DNA from: an uncultured Rhizobiaceae group bacterium
Lineage (GTDB): Bacteria > Pseudomonadota > Alphaproteobacteria > Rhizobiales > Rhizobiaceae
Assembly (NCBI GenBank): GCA_937930635.1
Contig: CALHCF010000003.1
Coordinates: forward strand, 124,001-188,000
DNA: 64,000 nucleotides
Direction of reading: 5' to 3'
Within the stretch, counting starts at the first letter, position 1. Each line of letters starts with the position of its first letter. Made by a program: the position numbers and the translations under genes. The notes under the pieces were generated by a model. The model was not told where the DNA came from and did no database searches. It worked only from the letters and a program-made list of their open reading frames with translations. This document shows, in pieces, positions 34,796 to 43,893 of the stretch.

Positions 34796-35974
34796 ATGAA
34801 AAATCAGGAGCTTATGGCCTGGTGCGACTATCCCGAAATTGCTGTTCCACACGCTGATTCCGGCCCTCTGGCGGGAAAAACACTTGCCGTAAAAGATATC
34901 TACCAGGTGGCTGGCTACCCAAATGGCTGGGGTCAGCCAACGCGGCTCGCAGAGGCTGAGCCCGACACCGAAACCATGACAGCGGTGCAAAAAATGCTGG
35001 ATGCGGGGGCGAAGGTCACCGGTAAGTCGCAATGCGAAGAACTGTGCTTCTCACTGACCGGTATCAATGTGCATTACGGCGCACCAGTCAACGGTGCCGC
35101 ACCGGACCGGGTGTGCGGCGGTTCTTCGTCAGGATCAGTATCACTTGTTTCCAACGATATTGTGGATATCGCAACCGGATCGGACACCGGTGGTTCGGTA
35201 CGCGCACCGGCATCCTATTGCGGCCTGATTGGTCAACGCACCACCCATGGCCGCATTCCTCTCGACCGCACCATGCCTCTGGCGCCGAGCTTTGATGTAT
35301 TTGGCTGGTTCACCAAAGATGCCGACACTTTCGCAAAAGTGGGCGACGTTGTGATGGAAGACGATCCTGACACAACTCGATTGCGCCGACTGATCGCCTG
35401 TCCGGAACTTGATTCACTGCTTCTGGGTGATGCCGATTACACAGCCTATGCCAAAGGGGCCGAGCAGACCGAAAAACACTTCAATGATGAGCGGGATTTT
35501 GAACCCCTGCCCTTTGACATCGAAGAAGCCTATTGGAGTTTCCGCCGCTGCCAGTCGTATGAAGCCTGGGAAACACTTGGTCCCTGGATAGAACGCGCGA
35601 AACCCGATCTCGGGCCCGGCATCAAGGACCGGTTTGAATATGGTGCGTCTGTTTCAAAGGATGAATTTGATGCATCGAACGCTCATCGGGCAATTGTGCG
35701 CGATGCCGTGGAGGCGCTCCTTGGCAAGGATGGGTTGCTGGTTCTGCCGACGGTACCAAGCTGTGCACCACTGAAATCAGAAGATCATGATACGCTACAG
35801 GCGTTCCGCGAACAGGCGTTGATGCTGCTTTGTGTTTCCGGTCTTTCCGGTCTGCCGCAAATCACTTTACCGCTGGCACAGGTCCACGGCGCTCCCCTGG
35901 GAGTGAGTCTTATAGGCCCGCGCAACAGCGACAAAAGACTGATTGCAGTCGCGCAGGCTATTCTGGCGGACTGA
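34796..35974 (+). CDS. Amidase-signature family hydrolase
   Basis: This is a cytoplasmic amidase, 392 residues. The Ser-cisSer-Lys triad is visible: Lys in LAVKDIYQVAG (about 31), cis-Ser and nucleophile in GGSSSGSVSL (about 106-115) and SDTGGSVRAPASYCGLIG (about 126-143). Length and spacing fit the short AS group related to indoleacetamide- or malonamidase-type enzymes. An ATG with AGGAG upstream sets the start. It could act after nitrile hydratase, but is 12 kb away and next to an 8-oxoguanine deaminase, so a ureide or other amide is as likely. Confidence 0.88.
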   Translation: MKNQELMAWCDYPEIAVPHADSGPLAGKTLAVKDIYQVAGYPNGWGQPTRLAEAEPDTETMTAVQKMLDAGAKVTGKSQCEELCFSLTGINVHYGAPVNGAAPDRVCGGSSSGSVSLVSNDIVDIATGSDTGGSVRAPASYCGLIGQRTTHGRIPLDRTMPLAPSFDVFGWFTKDADTFAKVGDVVMEDDPDTTRLRRLIACPELDSLLLGDADYTAYAKGAEQTEKHFNDERDFEPLPFDIEEAYWSFRRCQSYEAWETLGPWIERAKPDLGPGIKDRFEYGASVSKDEFDASNAHRAIVRDAVEALLGKDGLLVLPTVPSCAPLKSEDHDTLQAFREQALMLLCVSGLSGLPQITLPLAQVHGAPLGVSLIGPRNSDKRLIAVAQAILAD

Positions 35975-36009
35975 TTTCCAGCCCGCCTCATAAAATAATT
36001 TCGGCGTCC

Positions 36010-37509
36010 TTATTCCATCGTGGGAATGGAGAAATCCGCTCCCTCCTTTATGCCGGACGGCCAGCGTGAGGTGATGGTTTTCGTCCGTGTATAAAACTTG
36101 AATGCATCAGGGCCGTGCTGATTGAGATCGCCAAAGCCGGAGCGCTTCCAACCACCGAAAGTGTAGTAGGCCAGCGGCACGGGAATGGGCACATTCACGC
36201 CCACCATGCCGATATTGATGCGAGAGGTAAAATCGCGCGCCGTGTCACCATCTCGGGTGAAGATCGCAACGCCATTGCCGTATTCATGGCTCATGGCGAG
36301 ATCGAGACCTTCTTCATAGGTTTTGGCACGAACAACAGACAGAACCGGCCCGAAAATCTCTTCCTTGTAGATCGACATGTCCTTGGTGACATTGTCGAAC
36401 AAGCAGGCGCCCATGAAGAAACCATCTTCATATCCCTGCATGGAGAAATCCCGTCCATCAACGGCCAGGGTCGCTCCTTCCTCAATACCGGCGTCAACAT
36501 AGCCTTTGACACGGTTATAGGCATCCTTGGTGACCAAGGGACCGAAATCGGCATCATCGCCAGCGGTGTAAGGGGCAATTTTCAGCGCCTCCACGCGAGG
36601 CGTCAGTTTTTCCATGAGCCGGTCAGCCGTTTCTTCACCTACGGGCACCGCGACGGACACCGCCATACAGCGTTCTCCCGCAGCGCCGTAACCTGCGCCC
36701 ACAAGCGCATCAACGGTTTGATCCATATCCGCATCCGGCATAACGATCATATGGTTTTTGGCGCCGCCAAAACACTGGACCCGTTTTCCGTTCGCACAAC
36801 CGCGCGTGTAAACATATTCAGCGATCGGCGTGGATCCAACAAAGCCAACGGCCATGATTTCGGGATGATCCAGAATTCCATCAACCGCTTCCTTGTCGCC
36901 ATGAACGACGTTGAGAATGCCATTCGGCAGGCCTGCTTCGCTCATAAGTTCGGCCAGCATGACCGGCACAGAAGGGTCACGTTCTGATGGTTTCAAAATA
37001 AAGGCATTGCCGCACACGATGGCAGGACAGAACTTCCACATTGGGATCATCGCGGGGAAATTAAAGGGCGTAATTCCAGCAACAACACCCAAAGCCTGCT
37101 TGACCGAATGCATATCAATCCCAGGGCCAGCTCCTTCAGAAAATTCGCCCTTAAGCAATTGCGGCGCGCCGATACAATATTCGGCGACTTCCAACCCACG
37201 GATCACGTCACCCTTGGCGTCGGGAATGGTCTTGCCGTGTTCACGTGACAGCGCCTCGGCCAGCTTGTCCATGTCACGATGTAGCAAACGGACGAACTCC
37301 ATCATGACCCGCGCCCGTTTCTGCGGGTTTTGAGCGGCCCAACCCGGTTGTGCGGCTTTGGCATTTTCAACAGCCGCCTCCAGCTCCGATGCTGATGCCA
37401 GCGGCACCTGCGCCTGAACCTCACCAGTCGCCGGATTGTAGACATCAGCGAACTTGCCGGATGTTCCCGACACACGCTTGCCGCCGATATAATGTTGAAT
37501 TTCTTCCAT
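36010..37509 (-). CDS. mmsA: CoA-acylating methylmalonate-semialdehyde dehydrogenase (MmsA)
   Basis: The enzyme converts methylmalonate or malonate semialdehyde to propionyl- or acetyl-CoA with NAD, in valine, inositol and beta-alanine catabolism. It is a 499-residue aldehyde dehydrogenase. The start IQHYIGGKRVSGTSG, FNFPAMIPMWKFCPAIVCGN (about 149-168) and the catalytic Cys281 in YGAAGERCMAVSVAVP are diagnostic for the MmsA/IolA group. It stands as a single gene, convergent with the amidase (35-base gap). No iol or mmsB gene is adjacent, so valine catabolism is the default guess. Confidence 0.93.
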   Translation of the reverse strand: MEEIQHYIGGKRVSGTSGKFADVYNPATGEVQAQVPLASASELEAAVENAKAAQPGWAAQNPQKRARVMMEFVRLLHRDMDKLAEALSREHGKTIPDAKGDVIRGLEVAEYCIGAPQLLKGEFSEGAGPGIDMHSVKQALGVVAGITPFNFPAMIPMWKFCPAIVCGNAFILKPSERDPSVPVMLAELMSEAGLPNGILNVVHGDKEAVDGILDHPEIMAVGFVGSTPIAEYVYTRGCANGKRVQCFGGAKNHMIVMPDADMDQTVDALVGAGYGAAGERCMAVSVAVPVGEETADRLMEKLTPRVEALKIAPYTAGDDADFGPLVTKDAYNRVKGYVDAGIEEGATLAVDGRDFSMQGYEDGFFMGACLFDNVTKDMSIYKEEIFGPVLSVVRAKTYEEGLDLAMSHEYGNGVAIFTRDGDTARDFTSRINIGMVGVNVPIPVPLAYYTFGGWKRSGFGDLNQHGPDAFKFYTRTKTITSRWPSGIKEGADFSIPTME

Positions 37510-37592
37510 GGGTGTTCGCTCCAGAATAACCGTCTTTGAAAGTCTTAGAGCAGGCTGGATTTTAGGGGAAGGTACCAGCTGAAAATCACGAC

Positions 37593-38084
37593 TTAATTTT
37601 TCAATATCAGCTTCTTACGGAAAACCGTACATGGCACGGTAAATGAATTGCCCCCAGCTTGAATGAGATCGACCACCTTGTCACAGGCGTCCCAACCCAT
37701 CTTGCGGTAGAATGCCATGGCCCGCTCGTTGCCGTCAGCACAATTCAAAAATGCCTCTTCGCAGCCTTCGCTCGCCAGGACACTCTCAGCCTCATGTATG
37801 AGGTCGGCAGCTATCCCCGTCCCACGTCCCTTCAGTCCAACAAAACACTGATAGAGCTGCCCCGGTTTGGTCGATGCCATGCCAACGGGTTCACCGTCCA
37901 GTCGGGCGACAAGAAGCCGGCCCCAACTTTGGTTGATACGCTCTTCAAAGTTCTGCCTGGTTCGATTTCTCACAAGAGCAGGATCAACCACTTGCCCATG
38001 GGCAAAATGCCAGGCTTCATGCCAAATTTCAGCAAGCGCCGTTTCTTCACCAGCCAGTGGTTTTGTAACAGATTTGACAGCCAT
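37593..38084 (-). CDS. GNAT-family N-acetyltransferase
   Basis: This is a 163-residue acetyltransferase. The acetyl-CoA loop is VGLKGRGTGIAADLIHEAE (about 88-106, RGTGIA), followed by NERAMAFYRKMGW. The ATG at 38084 shares one base with the stop of the metallo-hydrolase gene (TGATG), so it belongs to the YeeE-hydrolase operon controlled by the ArsR-type repressor. The substrate is unknown; acetylation of a sulfur compound is a possibility only from context. Confidence 0.85.
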   Translation of the reverse strand: MAVKSVTKPLAGEETALAEIWHEAWHFAHGQVVDPALVRNRTRQNFEERINQSWGRLLVARLDGEPVGMASTKPGQLYQCFVGLKGRGTGIAADLIHEAESVLASEGCEEAFLNCADGNERAMAFYRKMGWDACDKVVDLIQAGGNSFTVPCTVFRKKLILKN

Positions 38085-38971
38085 CAAAGTCCGTCGACGG
38101 GTACTTTCAGATAGCTTTTACCATCGTCAGCCGGTGCTGGCATTTCACCGGCACGCATGTTTACCTGAACGCTTGGAATGATAAGTTTGGGCATTGAAAG
38201 TTGGGCATCGCGTTCTGTACGCATATTCACGTATTCTTCCTCGCTCACACCACCCCCCACATGAATATTATTGGCGCGTTGTTCGCCTACCGTGGTTTCC
38301 CAGGCGATATCGCGACCGCCGGGCCCGTAATCGTGACAGATGAACATCCGCATCGCCTCCGGCAGGCTCAACACCTTTTGAATGGACTGATAAAGTTGCG
38401 TTGCGTCACCACCGGGAAAGTCAGCCCGCGCGGAACCACCATCCGGCATGAACAGCGTATCACCGACAATAACGGCATCGCCGATAACATGCGCCATACA
38501 GGCCGGCGTATGGCCAGGCGTCGCCAACACAAAGGCATTCAGTGATCCGATCGTATAAGTGTCACCCTCCTCAAAAAGGGCATCAAACTGGCTGCCGTCA
38601 CGCTGAAACTCGGTTCCTTCATTGAATATCTTGCCAAAAATATCCTGAACTTCGATTACCCGCGCTCCAATGCCCAGTTTCCCGCCAAGTTCCTCCTGCA
38701 AATACGGCGCTGCTGAAAGGTGGTCGGCGTGAACGTGGGTCTCAATGATCCATTCCACCGAGAGGCCCTGCTCTTTCACATAGGCGATAAGGGCATCAGC
38801 TGATTTCTTGGACGTGCGCCCCGACGAAAAATCAAAATCGAGAACACTGTCATAAAGAGCACAGGCGTTCGAAGTTGGATCTTTCACGCAATAAGAGATG
38901 GTGCTTGTGTCAGGATCAAAAAAACCCTTAACGTCCGGCTTCTGTTCCATATTGATCGGATAGGTGCTCAT
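38084..38971 (-). CDS. Metallo-beta-lactamase-fold hydrolase (Blh/persulfide-dioxygenase-like)
   Basis: This is a 295-residue metalloprotein. The metal motif THVHADHLSAAPYL (about 80-93) is HxHxDH; later ligands are in TPGHTPACM and CHDYGPGG. The phrase ANNIHVGGGVSEEEYVNMRTERDAQLSMPKL is typical of the Blh-type group that sits in bigR operons and oxidises glutathione persulfide. The start is the ATG at 38971; a TTG precedes it. It follows two YeeE/YedE genes and overlaps a GNAT gene. A sulfur-detoxification role is inferred from the family and the repressor. Confidence 0.88.
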   Translation of the reverse strand: MSTYPINMEQKPDVKGFFDPDTSTISYCVKDPTSNACALYDSVLDFDFSSGRTSKKSADALIAYVKEQGLSVEWIIETHVHADHLSAAPYLQEELGGKLGIGARVIEVQDIFGKIFNEGTEFQRDGSQFDALFEEGDTYTIGSLNAFVLATPGHTPACMAHVIGDAVIVGDTLFMPDGGSARADFPGGDATQLYQSIQKVLSLPEAMRMFICHDYGPGGRDIAWETTVGEQRANNIHVGGGVSEEEYVNMRTERDAQLSMPKLIIPSVQVNMRAGEMPAPADDGKSYLKVPVDGL

Positions 38972-38981
38972 CAAAAATCTC

Positions 38982-39407
38982 CTAAGCGCGCGCCTCTATC
39001 CAGGATGGTGCCATGCGGCCCAACCACATGCCAATCAAAAGTGGGGGAAAAAACGCGAGAATGCCTGCAGACATCAAGGGAAGCGCGGTGAAGGCTGGAC
39101 CCGGACAAAATCCACCCAACCCCCAACCGACACCGAACAGCGAAGCCCCGGTTATCAATCTTGGATCAATATCTGTCTTTGTGGGCAGGTGGAATTGAGT
39201 GTCCAGAACGGGCACAGGACGTTTCAGCACCAGCCGGTAGCCAAAATAGGCCACAACAACTGCACCACCCATCACAAAGGCCAGGCTGGGGTCCCAACTG
39301 CCAAACAAATCAAGAAAATTGAGAACCTTGGCAGGGTCACTCATGCCGGAAATAACCAGCCCAACCCCAAAAACAAGTCCACAAAAGAATCCGGCTATCG
39401 TTTTCAT
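38982..39407 (-). CDS. YeeE/YedE-family (DUF6691) membrane protein, second half
   Basis: This is a 141-residue inner-membrane protein with about four helices. The ATG at 39407 has GGAGGA upstream; the upstream in-frame extension to 39548 lies inside the previous gene and is a shadow. Motifs are FFCGLVFGVGLVISGMSDPAKVLNFLD and GWGLGGFCPGPAFTAL, with one conserved Cys near 110. It pairs with the gene at 39412-39852 to make the two halves of a YeeE-type transporter for a sulfur compound such as thiosulfate. The RBS of this gene overlaps the stop of the first half. Confidence 0.87.
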   Translation of the reverse strand: MKTIAGFFCGLVFGVGLVISGMSDPAKVLNFLDLFGSWDPSLAFVMGGAVVVAYFGYRLVLKRPVPVLDTQFHLPTKTDIDPRLITGASLFGVGWGLGGFCPGPAFTALPLMSAGILAFFPPLLIGMWLGRMAPSWIEARA

Positions 39408-39411
39408 CGCA

Positions 39412-39852
39412 TTATCCTCCCAACACATGTCTGGTAACAAAAACGGTAACAAATGCCGTTGCCATGAAAGTCCCGGTTGCAACAAACGACCGGGTTGAAA
39501 GACGCGACATACCGCAAACGCCGTGACCCGATGTGCATCCGCCACCATAGACAGCCCCGATGCCAGTAATCAGGCCCGCAAACATCATCAGGGGAATGTT
39601 GGATGACACCGTTTGTTGAACCGGAGCGCCAGACACCAGTTGAACCAGCAGAGGTGCAAGCAATAGACCAGCAATAAACGCAAGCCGCCATCGCAAGCCT
39701 TCATCATCCATTGCTTCGGTCCAGGGCGGCAGGACAGACGAACCAATGCCGCTTATACCGGCGATCCGACCATTTAACGCCATCAGCAAAACAGCCGACA
39801 GGCCAATCAGGCAGCCACCCAATGCAGATGCTACGGGGGTAAATTCAGTCAT
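39412..39852 (-). CDS. YeeE/YedE-family membrane protein, first half
   Basis: This is a 146-residue inner-membrane protein with four or five helices. The key segment AVYGGGCTSGHGVCGMSRLS carries Cys106 and Cys113, as in YeeE/YedE (sulf_transp) proteins where cysteines pass thiosulfate across the membrane. It heads the operon divergent from the BigR-type repressor; the 71-base gap holds an AT-rich inverted repeat. The split into two short genes is common in alphaproteobacteria. Confidence 0.88.
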   Translation of the reverse strand: MTEFTPVASALGGCLIGLSAVLLMALNGRIAGISGIGSSVLPPWTEAMDDEGLRWRLAFIAGLLLAPLLVQLVSGAPVQQTVSSNIPLMMFAGLITGIGAVYGGGCTSGHGVCGMSRLSTRSFVATGTFMATAFVTVFVTRHVLGG

Positions 39853-39899
39853 TGCTCAATCCATCACTTTGCGGCAAGAATCTCTTTATGACATAACAT

Positions 39900-39915
39900 A
39901 TTAGAGATATCTAAT
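39900..39915. promoter_or_regulatory. Putative BigR/SqrR-type operator
   Basis: ATTAG-AGATAT-CTAAT is a 5-bp inverted repeat with a central 8-bp palindrome (AGATATCT at 39905-39912), in an AT-rich stretch nine bases before the repressor start and 48 bases from the YeeE-type start. The position would let one dimer block both divergent promoters. Confidence 0.55.
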
Positions 39916-39923
39916 TTAGCAAT

Positions 39924-40232
39924 ATGGATGCTGCTCAACTCAACCCCCAGGATATGATCGCAAATGCAGAACGTGCCGAAGCTCTGCTATCCGTGCTCGC
40001 CAACCGACACCGGTTGATGATCATGTGCAATCTTGTCGAGCGGGAAATGAGCGTTAGTGAACTGATGGAGCATTCGACCCTCAGCCAAAGCGCGCTTTCG
40101 CAGCATTTGGCAAAGTTGCGAAGCGTTGGACTTGTAACAACCCGTCGCGAGGGACAGTCGATCTTTTATTCAATAGACAGCGAAGACGCCCGCAGCCTGC
40201 TCGAGCGGCTGTACGAGATTTATTGCAGTTGA
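39924..40232 (+). CDS. bigR: ArsR-family sulfide/persulfide-responsive repressor (BigR/SqrR type)
   Basis: This is a 102-residue winged-helix repressor. HTH residues are VSELMEHSTLSQSALSQHLAKLRSVGLV (about 43-70). Two cysteines lie at 35 (LMIMCNLVE) and 101 (IYCS), 66 residues apart; this equals the known spacing of the redox pair in BigR and SqrR that form a disulfide or polysulfide bridge and release DNA. It should repress the divergent YeeE/YedE-hydrolase-GNAT operon and itself, and open on sulfide or persulfide stress. It converges on idnD with an eight-base gap. Confidence 0.88.
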   Translation: MDAAQLNPQDMIANAERAEALLSVLANRHRLMIMCNLVEREMSVSELMEHSTLSQSALSQHLAKLRSVGLVTTRREGQSIFYSIDSEDARSLLERLYEIYCS

Positions 40233-40240
40233 GCGAGCGG

Positions 40241-41230
40241 TTACGCCATCGATAAAATGATCTTTGGCGGCGCTTTGCCGTTATGAATATCTTCAAAGCT
40301 TACAGCGCCCTGATCCAGCGATCGCACCTCAATCCAGTCGCGATTTTGAATAATCCCCCGGGCCAGCAGTTTCAATGCCGCCGCAAAATCATAGCGTGAG
40401 TAACAATAGGTTCCTGCGAAGGTGACTTCCTGCAGCGTGAAATAGCGCGTATCAAGACCGTCGCCAGCTTCCTGCAACCCCACATGCACGATGGTACCAC
40501 CGGGCATGACCAGACTTGAGGAAGCCTTCCGCGTAACCGGGGCACCAACAGCGTCAATAACGAGATCAACGCTCCCCTCTTCCGGACCACCGACAGCGGG
40601 GTCATAAGCGGTAATCGGACAAATCTTCTCCAGAACTGCGCGGCGCTTTTCATTAGGCTCGGCAATCCATAGGTCTTTCGCACCCTGATCAGCAAGAACA
40701 ATGGCGCACAAAACACCAATGGCACCACCACCGAGCACCACGCAACGGCTCTCGGCAAATGGCCGACGAACCGTCTTGCGCGCTGCCTCCACGGCATGAA
40801 CACACACGGCCATTGGCTCGGCCAATGCTGCATCTTCATCCAAAAGATGGTCCGGCAGGGGATAGAGATTGCGCTCGCTCGCCACTGTCTGCTCGGCATA
40901 GGCGCCGGGAAGCTGCATACTCATCAGCTTGCGCTCCGGGCAGATATGATCATCACCCGCAAGGCAATGACGGCACTGACCGCATGTATGCAATGGATTG
41001 ATAGCCACACGTTGTCCTGCATAGGCACCATTGCGAGGTGTCCCAACAGCTTCATGACCAAGAATCAGCGGCGGCACGCGGCGTGGGTCATGACCGTGCC
41101 AGGCGTGCATGTCAGAGCCACAAATCCCGCAATGGGAGACGTCGATATGCGCCTCGCCTGCCCCTGCCACAGGGTCAGGTGCATCCCGCAATTCCGATTG
41201 CATAGTCCCGGTATAATAAAGTGCGCGCAT
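40241..41230 (-). CDS. Zinc-dependent alcohol dehydrogenase, L-idonate 5-dehydrogenase-like
   Basis: This is a medium-chain dehydrogenase, 329 residues. Catalytic zinc ligands are in SHCGICGSD (about 33-41) and GHEAVG; the structural zinc site is CGQCRHCLAGDDHIC (about 82-96), all four cysteines present. The NAD-binding motif is VLGGGAIGVLCA (about 170). The sequence is closest to L-idonate/sorbitol dehydrogenases (IdnD-like) that oxidise C5 of sugar acids. It is a single gene with a 10-bp near-perfect inverted repeat 44 bases upstream. Confidence 0.82.
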   Translation of the reverse strand: MRALYYTGTMQSELRDAPDPVAGAGEAHIDVSHCGICGSDMHAWHGHDPRRVPPLILGHEAVGTPRNGAYAGQRVAINPLHTCGQCRHCLAGDDHICPERKLMSMQLPGAYAEQTVASERNLYPLPDHLLDEDAALAEPMAVCVHAVEAARKTVRRPFAESRCVVLGGGAIGVLCAIVLADQGAKDLWIAEPNEKRRAVLEKICPITAYDPAVGGPEEGSVDLVIDAVGAPVTRKASSSLVMPGGTIVHVGLQEAGDGLDTRYFTLQEVTFAGTYCYSRYDFAAALKLLARGIIQNRDWIEVRSLDQGAVSFEDIHNGKAPPKIILSMA

Positions 41231-41273
41231 GGTGCGACTTCCTCAAACCCTAATTGACGTCAACTTCTCGCTA

Positions 41274-41304
41274 GATTGAATCCATCTTTTAAACGGAATC
41301 AATC
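41274..41304. promoter_or_regulatory. Operator-like inverted repeat upstream of idnD-like gene
   Basis: GATTGAATCC (41274-41283) and GGAATCAATC (41295-41304) match as inverted arms at 9 of 10 positions with an 11-base spacer. The site lies about 44-74 bases upstream of the dehydrogenase ATG, where a regulator could act. The remaining 110 bases to the TRAP permease stop show nothing clear. Confidence 0.45.
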
Positions 41305-41417
41305 CAGTTGGTTTTTGCCCACGGCAATTCAGCTCCACCGAATGCTTGCGCGGATACGGCACATAAGCGCCAAACGGCTCCCGGCTTCCTTCGCACATCG
41401 CTCAAAACTGAACCGCT

Positions 41418-43781
41418 TTAAGGGCTGGCTGGATAGCCGGAATAGCTGAAGAAACCTTCAGATCCCGCCGCCGACAGCCAATCAGGCAACCACAAGGCGA
41501 ACCCGGGGAACATGAAAATTAGCGCCAGACCAATCACCTGAATAACCATGAACTGCATCATGCCCAGATAGATATCCTTCAAGTCCCATTCCGGCACCAC
41601 GCCTTTAAGGAAATAGGCGGACAAGGCGACGGGCGGACTGAGCCAGGCTGTCTGCAGGTTCACGGCAACCAGGATAGCAAACCAGGTCAGATTGACCTGA
41701 AGGTCCACCAACAATGGCACGAGAATCGGTACGATGATCAACACAATCGGCACCCATTCCAGCGGCCAGCCAAGAAGGAAAACCAGTGCCATGACGAAGA
41801 TCAGCATCGCGGCGGTGGAAAGGTCAAACGACAGGAGAAGTTCGGTCAGGAACTTCGGTGTTCCCAGGTTGGAGAACACAGCCCCAAAGAAATTGGATGC
41901 CGCAACGAGGAACATGATCAACACTGAAATTTCCAGCGTTTTGATCAAGGCATCGTAAAACTTGGGAACCGTCAGTCTGCGGTAAGCAAGAGACAGCAGA
42001 ATTGAGCCAAACGCACCACATGCAGCGGCCTCTGCCGGTGTTGCCCAACCAGCCAGGATTGAACCAAGCGCAAAGGCAATCAATACCGTGGGCGGCACGA
42101 GCCCCATGAAGAACTCATACCAAAGGTCGGAGAAGTAGAACCCTCCCGGCTTGGTGGCACGCGCCCATTTGTAGATCAGGAACATCGCACCGAGCCACAA
42201 GATGGGAATAACCAACCCGCCCAATGGGAAGATTGCGAGACTTCCGGATGCACCGGCGGTAATCAACCAGAAGAATACGATCAAAGCCGCCATGACAGCA
42301 GCTACTTCAAGCAGATAATAAGGCGATGTTTCGGGTTGATCTTCTTCTGAGAGAATTGGACCAAGGCTTGGGTTAATCCAGCACCGGCCAAGCGCATACA
42401 GCATATAGAGCAGAGCCAGCAGAATACCCGGTACGATCGCTGCCCGGAAAAGGTCCGTCACCGGCACTTCAAGCACTGGCCCCATAACGATCAACATGAT
42501 CGAAGGCGGGATCAAGATGCCAAGCGTACCACCGGCTGTAATCGTACCCGCTGCAAGTCTCACGTCATAACCGGACCGGTTCATGGTCTTGGCAGCCATG
42601 ATGCCCAAAATAGTGACCGACGCGCCAACAATACCAGTTGCCGCGGCAAAGATTGTCGACACGAACAGGACGGCAATAAACAGGGCACCGCGCGTGCGTG
42701 ACATCATCAGTTGCACCGCGTTGAACAAGCGTTCCATCAACCCCGCCTGCTCCATCACAATGCCCATAAGAATGAACAAAGGCACCGCAACCAGTTGGTC
42801 GTCCAGCATTGTAGAGTTCACCTGAAGTGTCATCAGGAAGAACGTTACTGCACTGCCAGCGCCCCAGGAGCCAAATGTAAAGGCCAGGAAAATCAACGTG
42901 AAGGAAATCGGGAAACCGACAAAAATCGAGAACAGCATTGCTGCCAGCATGAACAAGCCGATGGTGGATTTGGAGAAATCGAAAATTCCCCCTCCCGCAA
43001 GGGCATCCCACCAGTCATCGAATGGCACCATTTTTGGAAAAAATACGGAAGAAAAAACAATCGCCAGCGCAATAAGATAGACCGGCAGAATGCGAATAAA
43101 CTGTGCTTCGCGCTCCTTGCCCATCTGATGAAACGCTCTGAAAAGCTCGGGAAGACCTTGCAGCAACAGCAAGAACGCACCGATCGGCATGAAAATCCTT
43201 GCCGGTGCGAGATAAGGAGCCCAGGTAGAGTCTCCTGCCTTTTCCCAACCGCTAAGGTTGAAAATGTCTTTACCGAAGGCATCCAGCGCATAGTCGCCCG
43301 ATGACCAGAAAAAGAACAACATGGCGGGGAAATAGAACGCCAGATACAAGGATGCATCGACCGTGGCCTGCGTTTTTGGCGTCCAGTTACGATACAGGAA
43401 ATCGGCACGAATATGCACGCCCCGCAAGAGCGCGTAGCCAGCGGCAGCCATGAAAATGACACCGCCGGTCATACGGCTGATGTCATAGTTCCAAAGCGTT
43501 GGGCCTAAGCCCCAGGCAACCGCCACATCATTGTAGCCATAGTCGGTAAGAACGCCGAATGCTTTGCGGGATACAACCTCAAAAACTGTGCCAAATATCA
43601 AAGGAACAAGCAGAAGGCAGGTCAAACGACCGGCCCACAGATTCAAGACATCTATAAAGGCCGTTATCGGTCGCTGCCACGGCGTCATGTCCTCCGGCGT
43701 TTCGCCAGGCTGTTCGGCCCGCCGTTCGGCGATGAGTTCATCTGTGATCTCCAGATCGTCTGGAATAACTTCCTCAGCCAC
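41418..43781 (-). CDS. Fused TRAP transporter permease (DctQM)
   Basis: This is a single-chain TRAP permease of about 787 residues: a DctQ-like domain (about 40-270, with VHIRADFLYRNW as the diagnostic loop) joined by linker helices to a DctM domain (about 290-780; AVPLFILMGIVMEQAG, AATGIVGASVTILG, LGILIPPSIMLIVMGP, FLLGWPLEWVPIVLIIVPIL). It is served by the binding protein at 43894. I chose the GTG at 43781 because GGGGAGAG sits seven bases upstream; the alternative TTG at 43805 lies against the base of a long stem-loop. The substrate class is the mannitol/chloroaromatic-like branch, ligand unknown. Confidence 0.9.
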   Translation of the reverse strand: MAEEVIPDDLEITDELIAERRAEQPGETPEDMTPWQRPITAFIDVLNLWAGRLTCLLLVPLIFGTVFEVVSRKAFGVLTDYGYNDVAVAWGLGPTLWNYDISRMTGGVIFMAAAGYALLRGVHIRADFLYRNWTPKTQATVDASLYLAFYFPAMLFFFWSSGDYALDAFGKDIFNLSGWEKAGDSTWAPYLAPARIFMPIGAFLLLLQGLPELFRAFHQMGKEREAQFIRILPVYLIALAIVFSSVFFPKMVPFDDWWDALAGGGIFDFSKSTIGLFMLAAMLFSIFVGFPISFTLIFLAFTFGSWGAGSAVTFFLMTLQVNSTMLDDQLVAVPLFILMGIVMEQAGLMERLFNAVQLMMSRTRGALFIAVLFVSTIFAAATGIVGASVTILGIMAAKTMNRSGYDVRLAAGTITAGGTLGILIPPSIMLIVMGPVLEVPVTDLFRAAIVPGILLALLYMLYALGRCWINPSLGPILSEEDQPETSPYYLLEVAAVMAALIVFFWLITAGASGSLAIFPLGGLVIPILWLGAMFLIYKWARATKPGGFYFSDLWYEFFMGLVPPTVLIAFALGSILAGWATPAEAAACGAFGSILLSLAYRRLTVPKFYDALIKTLEISVLIMFLVAASNFFGAVFSNLGTPKFLTELLLSFDLSTAAMLIFVMALVFLLGWPLEWVPIVLIIVPILVPLLVDLQVNLTWFAILVAVNLQTAWLSPPVALSAYFLKGVVPEWDLKDIYLGMMQFMVIQVIGLALIFMFPGFALWLPDWLSAAGSEGFFSYSGYPASP

Positions 43782-43806
43782 CGGCTCTCTCCCCGAGTAT
43801 GACAAC

Positions 43807-43851
43807 TCTCCATTTGTGAATCCCCTCCTCCCGGGAACTCACAAATGGAGA
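43807..43851 (-). other. Long intercistronic stem-loop after a TRAP binding-protein gene
   Basis: TCTCCATTTGTGA (43807-43819) and TCACAAATGGAGA (43839-43851) form a perfect 13-bp stem with a 19-nt loop. It lies between the binding-protein stop and the DctQM start, with the permease start only 26 bases downstream. It may shield the 3' end of the binding-protein mRNA and limit permease translation. Confidence 0.7.
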
Positions 43852-43893
43852 AGAGGCGGGATGCAGAAGCACCCCGCCCTTTCAAGTATGTGC

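Noticed and set aside
39408-39548. An upstream extension of the second YeeE/YedE gene
   Set aside because: It overlaps the first YeeE/YedE gene in another frame, and the ATG at 39407 has GGAGGA upstream.
43782-43805. A TTG start for the fused TRAP permease
   Set aside because: It lies against the stem-loop without a properly spaced ribosome site; the GTG at 43781 has GGGGAGAG at good spacing.
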